From assembly GCA_017460805.1 (NCBI GenBank), contig JAFUAF010000057.1, forward strand, positions 41,725 to 105,724: DNA of 64,000 nt. Direction: 5' to 3'. Below the pieces are notes generated by a model. The model was not told the origin of the DNA. It did not search any database and saw only the letters and a program-made list of their open reading frames with translations. The DNA is from Bacillota bacterium. Lineage in GTDB: Bacteria > Bacillota > Clostridia > Lachnospirales > CAG-274. Shown piece by piece: positions 60,780-64,000 of the stretch. The position numbers and the translations under genes are program-made. The first letter of the stretch is position 1. The number at the start of each line of letters is the position of its first letter.

Positions 60780-62618
60780 ATGAGCAAAATAATAGGTATT
60801 GACTTAGGTACAACAAATTCATGCGTAGCGGTTATGGAAGGCGGTCAGCCCGTTGTTATCACTAACGTAGAGGGCGAAAGAACAACACCTTCTATCGTAG
60901 GTTTCACAAAGACAGGCGAAAGACTTGTCGGCGAAACGGCAAAGCGTCAGGCAGTTACCAATGTAGAGGGTACTGTTATCTCTATCAAAAGACACATGGG
61001 CGAGGACTACAAGTTCACATATGACGACAAGAAGTATTCACCTCAGGAAATTTCCGCTATGATCCTTCAGAAGCTTAAAAAGGATGCGGAAAGCTATCTT
61101 GGCGAGGATGTAAAGGAAGCTGTTATCACAGTTCCCGCTTACTTCACAGACAGCCAGAGACAGGCAACAAAGGATGCGGGCAAGATCGCAGGCCTTGATG
61201 TAAAGCGTATCATCAACGAGCCTACGGCGGCAGCTCTTGCTTACGGCCTTGACAATGAAAACGAGCAGAAGATCATGGTTTATGACCTCGGCGGCGGTAC
61301 ATTCGATGTTTCTATCATCGAGATCGGCGACGGTGTTATAGAAGTTCTTGCAACAAGCGGTAACAACCACCTTGGCGGCGATGACTTTGACCAGAGAATT
61401 ATCGACTACCTTGTAAAGGAATTCAAGGGCAAAGAGGGTATCGACGTATCGGGCGACAAGCTTGCTATGCAGAGACTTAAAGAAGCGGCAGAAAAGGCTA
61501 AAAAAGAGCTTTCTACAGCCACAACAACAAATATCAACATTCCTTACTTTACAGTTGGTTCGGACGGTCCCAAGCATCTTGATGTAACACTTACACGCGC
61601 TAAGTTTGAAGAACTTACCGCAGACCTTGTTGCGGCAACTATCGGACCTGTACAGGATGCACTTAAAGAAGCCGACCTTTCCGCAAGCGAACTTGACAAA
61701 GTTCTTCTTGTAGGCGGTTCTACAAGAATCCCCGCCGTACAGAGTGAAGTTAAGAAGATCACAGGCAAAGATCCGTTCAAGGGTATCAACCCCGACGAGT
61801 GTGTTGCTCTCGGTGCTTCTATCCAGGGCGGCAAGCTTGGCGGCGAAGAGGGTGCAGGCAGCATTCTTCTGCTTGATGTAACACCTCTTACACTGGGCAT
61901 TGAAACAGCAGGCGGTGTAGCAACACCCCTTATCCCCAGAAACACAACCATTCCTACAAATAAAAAGCAGATATTCTCAACTTACTCCGATAATCAGACA
62001 GCGGTTGACATCAATATCGTACAGGGTGAAAGACCTCTTGCAAGAGATAATAAGAGCCTTGGTATGTTCCGTCTTGACGGCATTGCTCCCGCTCCCAGAG
62101 GTATACCTCAGATAGAAGTAAGCTTCGATATCGACGCTAACGGTATCACAAAGGTAAGCGCTAAGGATCTTGGCACAGGCAAGGAACAGAATATTACAAT
62201 TACTTCCAGCACAAACCTTAGCGATGAAGAGATAGACAAGGCTGTTAAGGAAGCAGAGCAGTATGCAGAACAGGATAAGAAGCGTAAAGAAGCCGTAGAT
62301 GCAAAGAACGAGGCTGACAGCCTTATCTTCCAGACAGAGAAGCTTATCACGGACCTTGGCGACAAGCTTCCTGCCGATGAAAAGACAAAGATAGAGGGCG
62401 AACTTGACGCACTCAAGAAAGTAAACGAGGGTCTTGTTGCCGAAACTATGAACGACGGCGATGTTGCAACTCTTAAAACAGCTTGCGAGACACTTAACAA
62501 GACTGTTCAGGATTTTACAACAAAGATGTACCAGGCAGCTCAGGCAGCAGGTGTTGATCCAAGCCAGATGGGCGGCGCAGGCGGCGCTCAGAACGGCGAC
62601 GACGAAATAATCGGTTAA
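60780..62618 (+). CDS. dnaK: Chaperone DnaK
   Basis: A 612-residue Hsp70. ATPase domain motifs: [18 protein letters not shown] at the start, [31 protein letters not shown] and [11 protein letters not shown]; linker [18 protein letters not shown] segment; substrate domain and a short, glycine-rich, non-EEVD tail. AGAGGAG precedes ATG 60780. Transcribed with hrcA and grpE. Confidence 0.98.
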   Translation: MSKIIGIDLGTTNSCVAVMEGGQPVVITNVEGERTTPSIVGFTKTGERLVGETAKRQAVTNVEGTVISIKRHMGEDYKFTYDDKKYSPQEISAMILQKLKKDAESYLGEDVKEAVITVPAYFTDSQRQATKDAGKIAGLDVKRIINEPTAAALAYGLDNENEQKIMVYDLGGGTFDVSIIEIGDGVIEVLATSGNNHLGGDDFDQRIIDYLVKEFKGKEGIDVSGDKLAMQRLKEAAEKAKKELSTATTTNINIPYFTVGSDGPKHLDVTLTRAKFEELTADLVAATIGPVQDALKEADLSASELDKVLLVGGSTRIPAVQSEVKKITGKDPFKGINPDECVALGASIQGGKLGGEEGAGSILLLDVTPLTLGIETAGGVATPLIPRNTTIPTNKKQIFSTYSDNQTAVDINIVQGERPLARDNKSLGMFRLDGIAPAPRGIPQIEVSFDIDANGITKVSAKDLGTGKEQNITITSSTNLSDEEIDKAVKEAEQYAEQDKKRKEAVDAKNEADSLIFQTEKLITDLGDKLPADEKTKIEGELDALKKVNEGLVAETMNDGDVATLKTACETLNKTVQDFTTKMYQAAQAAGVDPSQMGGAGGAQNGDDEIIG

Positions 62619-62621
62619 GAT

Positions 62622-62642
62622 GCGGGGGCTTTATGCCCCTGC
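62622..62642 (+). other. Intercistronic hairpin between dnaK and dnaJ
   Basis: GCGGGGGC / GCCCCTGC with loop TTTAT, then a weak T run; may lower dnaJ relative to dnaK or stabilise the dnaK message. Confidence 0.5.
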
Positions 62643-62676
62643 GCTTTGATAAATAATTTTTAAGTAGGTGAAATAA

Positions 62677-63828
62677 TTGGCTAAACGTGATTATTACGAG
62701 GTTCTCGGTGTGCAAAAAGGCGCCGATGAAAGCGAGATAAAAAAAGCATATAGGAAATTAGCCAAAAAATATCATCCCGATGCAAATCCGGGCGACAAGG
62801 AAGCAGAAGAAAAATTCAAAGAGGTAGGCGAGGCCTACGAAATATTAAGTGATGCGCAGAAACGCGCGGCCTATGACCAGTACGGTCATGCGGCCTTTGA
62901 ACAGGGCGGCATGGGCGGCGGTGCAGGCGGCTTCGGTGGTTTCAGCGGCGGCGTGGACATGGGCGACATTTTTGAAAGCTTCTTTGGCGGAAGCGGGTTC
63001 GGTGATATATTCGGAGGCGGCGGCAGCAGCAGAAGACGTAACGGTCCCGTGAACGGCAGTGATATTCAGGTTAGTCTTACACTTAGTTTTGAGGAAGCCG
63101 TATTTGGCTGCTCAAAGGAGATAAGCCTTAATGTTACCGATACCTGTGACCAATGCCACGGTTCGGGTGCAAAACCGGGCACAAGTGCAGAAACTTGTAC
63201 ACGATGCAGAGGAACAGGTCAGGAACGTGTTGTACGACAGACACCGTTTGGTTCGATGCAGTCTGTGACAACCTGTTCTGTCTGCGGCGGCAAGGGCAAG
63301 ATAATTAAGGAAAAATGCCCGAAGTGCGGCGGTCAGGGACGTGTGCGTGTTCAAAAAACAATAAAAGTGGATGTGCCTAAGGGTATCAATCACGGTCAGT
63401 CCATCCGTAAGGCGGGACTTGGCGAAGCGGGTATAAACGGCGGTCAGCCCGGTGATCTTTATATCGAGATAAGGGTAATGCCGCATAAGCAGTTTGTCAG
63501 AAACGGCAACGATATCCTGCTTAATGTAAACCTTAGCATGACACAGGCGGCACTTGGCGCAAATATAACCATACCCACACTCGAGGGCGAGGAGGTATAC
63601 GGCGTAAAAGCAGGTACACAGCCCGAAAGCAAGGTAATACTGCGCAACAAGGGTGTTTGGAATGTCCGCAACAACAAAGAACGCGGCAATATGATACTTA
63701 CATTCAAGGTGAATATCCCGACCAAACTGACAGAAAAGCAAAAAGAACTTTTAAGACAGTTTGATGATCCCGATACCGAGCCTAAGAAAGAAGAACATAA
63801 AGGATTTTTCGGTAAAAAGAAAAAATAA
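62677..63828 (+). CDS. dnaJ: Chaperone DnaJ
   Basis: A 383-residue type I J-protein. J domain (2-70) with [10 protein letters not shown] (HPD), glycine/phenylalanine-rich linker (about 78-125), zinc region with four CxxCxGxG-type repeats ([32 protein letters not shown]) and the C-terminal substrate domain. It ends in a lysine-rich tail (FFGKKKK). The start is TTG 62677 after TAGGTG. It completes the hrcA operon. Confidence 0.97.
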   Translation: MAKRDYYEVLGVQKGADESEIKKAYRKLAKKYHPDANPGDKEAEEKFKEVGEAYEILSDAQKRAAYDQYGHAAFEQGGMGGGAGGFGGFSGGVDMGDIFESFFGGSGFGDIFGGGGSSRRRNGPVNGSDIQVSLTLSFEEAVFGCSKEISLNVTDTCDQCHGSGAKPGTSAETCTRCRGTGQERVVRQTPFGSMQSVTTCSVCGGKGKIIKEKCPKCGGQGRVRVQKTIKVDVPKGINHGQSIRKAGLGEAGINGGQPGDLYIEIRVMPHKQFVRNGNDILLNVNLSMTQAALGANITIPTLEGEEVYGVKAGTQPESKVILRNKGVWNVRNNKERGNMILTFKVNIPTKLTEKQKELLRQFDDPDTEPKKEEHKGFFGKKKK

Positions 63829-63872
63829 AATATAATCCGGACTGCCATGGTGCTGTGATATAATGATATAAT

Positions 63873-63925
63873 CCCCTTAGAGTAGACACACGAAAAAATA
63901 AAACGTGTATCAATACTCTAAGGGG
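63873..63925 (+). repeat. Long inverted repeat before the transposase gene
   Basis: CCCCTTAGAGTA (63873-63884) pairs with TACTCTAAGGGG (63914-63925), extended inward by GACACACG / CGTGTATC with one mismatch; the total is about 20 pairs around an A-rich loop. It contains part of the next ribosome site. Confidence 0.75.
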
Positions 63926-63934
63926 GTTATTTTA

Positions 63935-64000
63935 TTGGGAAGAAAATCAAAAGTATCACCGGAATTGAAAATAGCAGCAGTAAAAGAGTATCTATCCGGA
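63935..64000 (+). mobile_element. Partial IS3-family element: transposase OrfA N terminus
   Basis: The last 66 bases translate from a TTG start (63935) as MGRKSKVSPELKIAAVKEYL, which resembles the start of the helix-turn-helix OrfA of IS3/IS150-type transposases (K-rich, then VSPELKIAAVKEYLSG). AGGGGG, nine bases before the start codon, is the likely ribosome site and overlaps the preceding hairpin. The element runs past the window, so its right end is unknown, and its left end cannot be placed exactly. Confidence 0.7.

Noticed and set aside
1..64000. CRISPR array, rRNA operon or prophage
   Set aside because: No regularly spaced repeat set, no rRNA-like sequence and no block of phage structural genes was seen.

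Overview
The window reads as a chromosomal segment of an anaerobic, spore-lineage Clostridia (Firmicutes). The evidence is the set of Gram-positive housekeeping genes in Firmicutes order (yloU-fakA-recG-rsmD-coaD, dprA-topA, dnaG-rpoD, yicC-remA-gmk-rpoZ-priA, hrcA-grpE-dnaK-dnaJ with a perfect CIRCE element), a clear spo0A, strong purine-rich Shine-Dalgarno sites, A/T-rich intergenic DNA and a secreted metalloprotease ending in a dockerin-like module. The dockerin and the S-layer-type domain suggest a gut or plant-fibre-degrading relative of Oscillospiraceae, but the species cannot be named from sequence alone.

Layout. 0-8.3 kb: the tail of an unknown protein, tRNA-Arg(CCU), a reverse-strand membrane protein, then the yloU-fakA-recG and rsmD-coaD-coiled-coil groups. 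7.2-13.2 kb: dprA-topA-DUF402-radC-pspC-glyQS. 13.3-17.6 kb: an AIM24-like gene and a two-component system with a secreted third partner. 17.7-26.3 kb: dGTPase-like gene, dnaG-rpoD, a structured leader, then yicC-remA-gmk-rpoZ and priA. 26.4-31.6 kb: a YcdB/SLH-like secreted protein, an L,D-transpeptidase and an EF-G-like GTPase. 31.7-39.1 kb: a close-packed run of seven envelope genes (class B sortase, polytopic membrane protein, BspA-like LRR protein, Kv-type potassium channel, unknown membrane protein, YhfC-like intramembrane protease, small acidic protein).

39.1-40.3 kb is an A/T-rich accessory island with an orphan barstar-like gene and short repeats resembling those left by REP-associated transposases. 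40.4-43.8 kb carries clpB behind a ribbon-helix-helix gene on the minus strand. 43.9-45.5 kb holds a 48-residue membrane protein and a Na+/Ca2+ exchanger-type antiporter with a folded leader. 45.5-48.7 kb (minus strand) is the most novel locus: two paralogous double-glycine-leader peptides with four-cysteine cores, followed by a LytS-type 5TM / SpoIIE-type phosphatase. It diverges from an ECF sigma / anti-sigma / CYTH operon (49.0-50.7 kb). spo0A follows, then an acidic protein paired with a predicted pseudokinase (51.9-55.0 kb), rqcH on the minus strand, the DUF6055-like dockerin protein, the HrcA heat-shock operon and the left part of an IS3-type element that runs off the end.

Two themes recur. 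First, many genes act at the envelope or in signalling. Second, several promoters carry a TGG directly before the -10 box. No rRNA, CRISPR array or complete prophage is visible.
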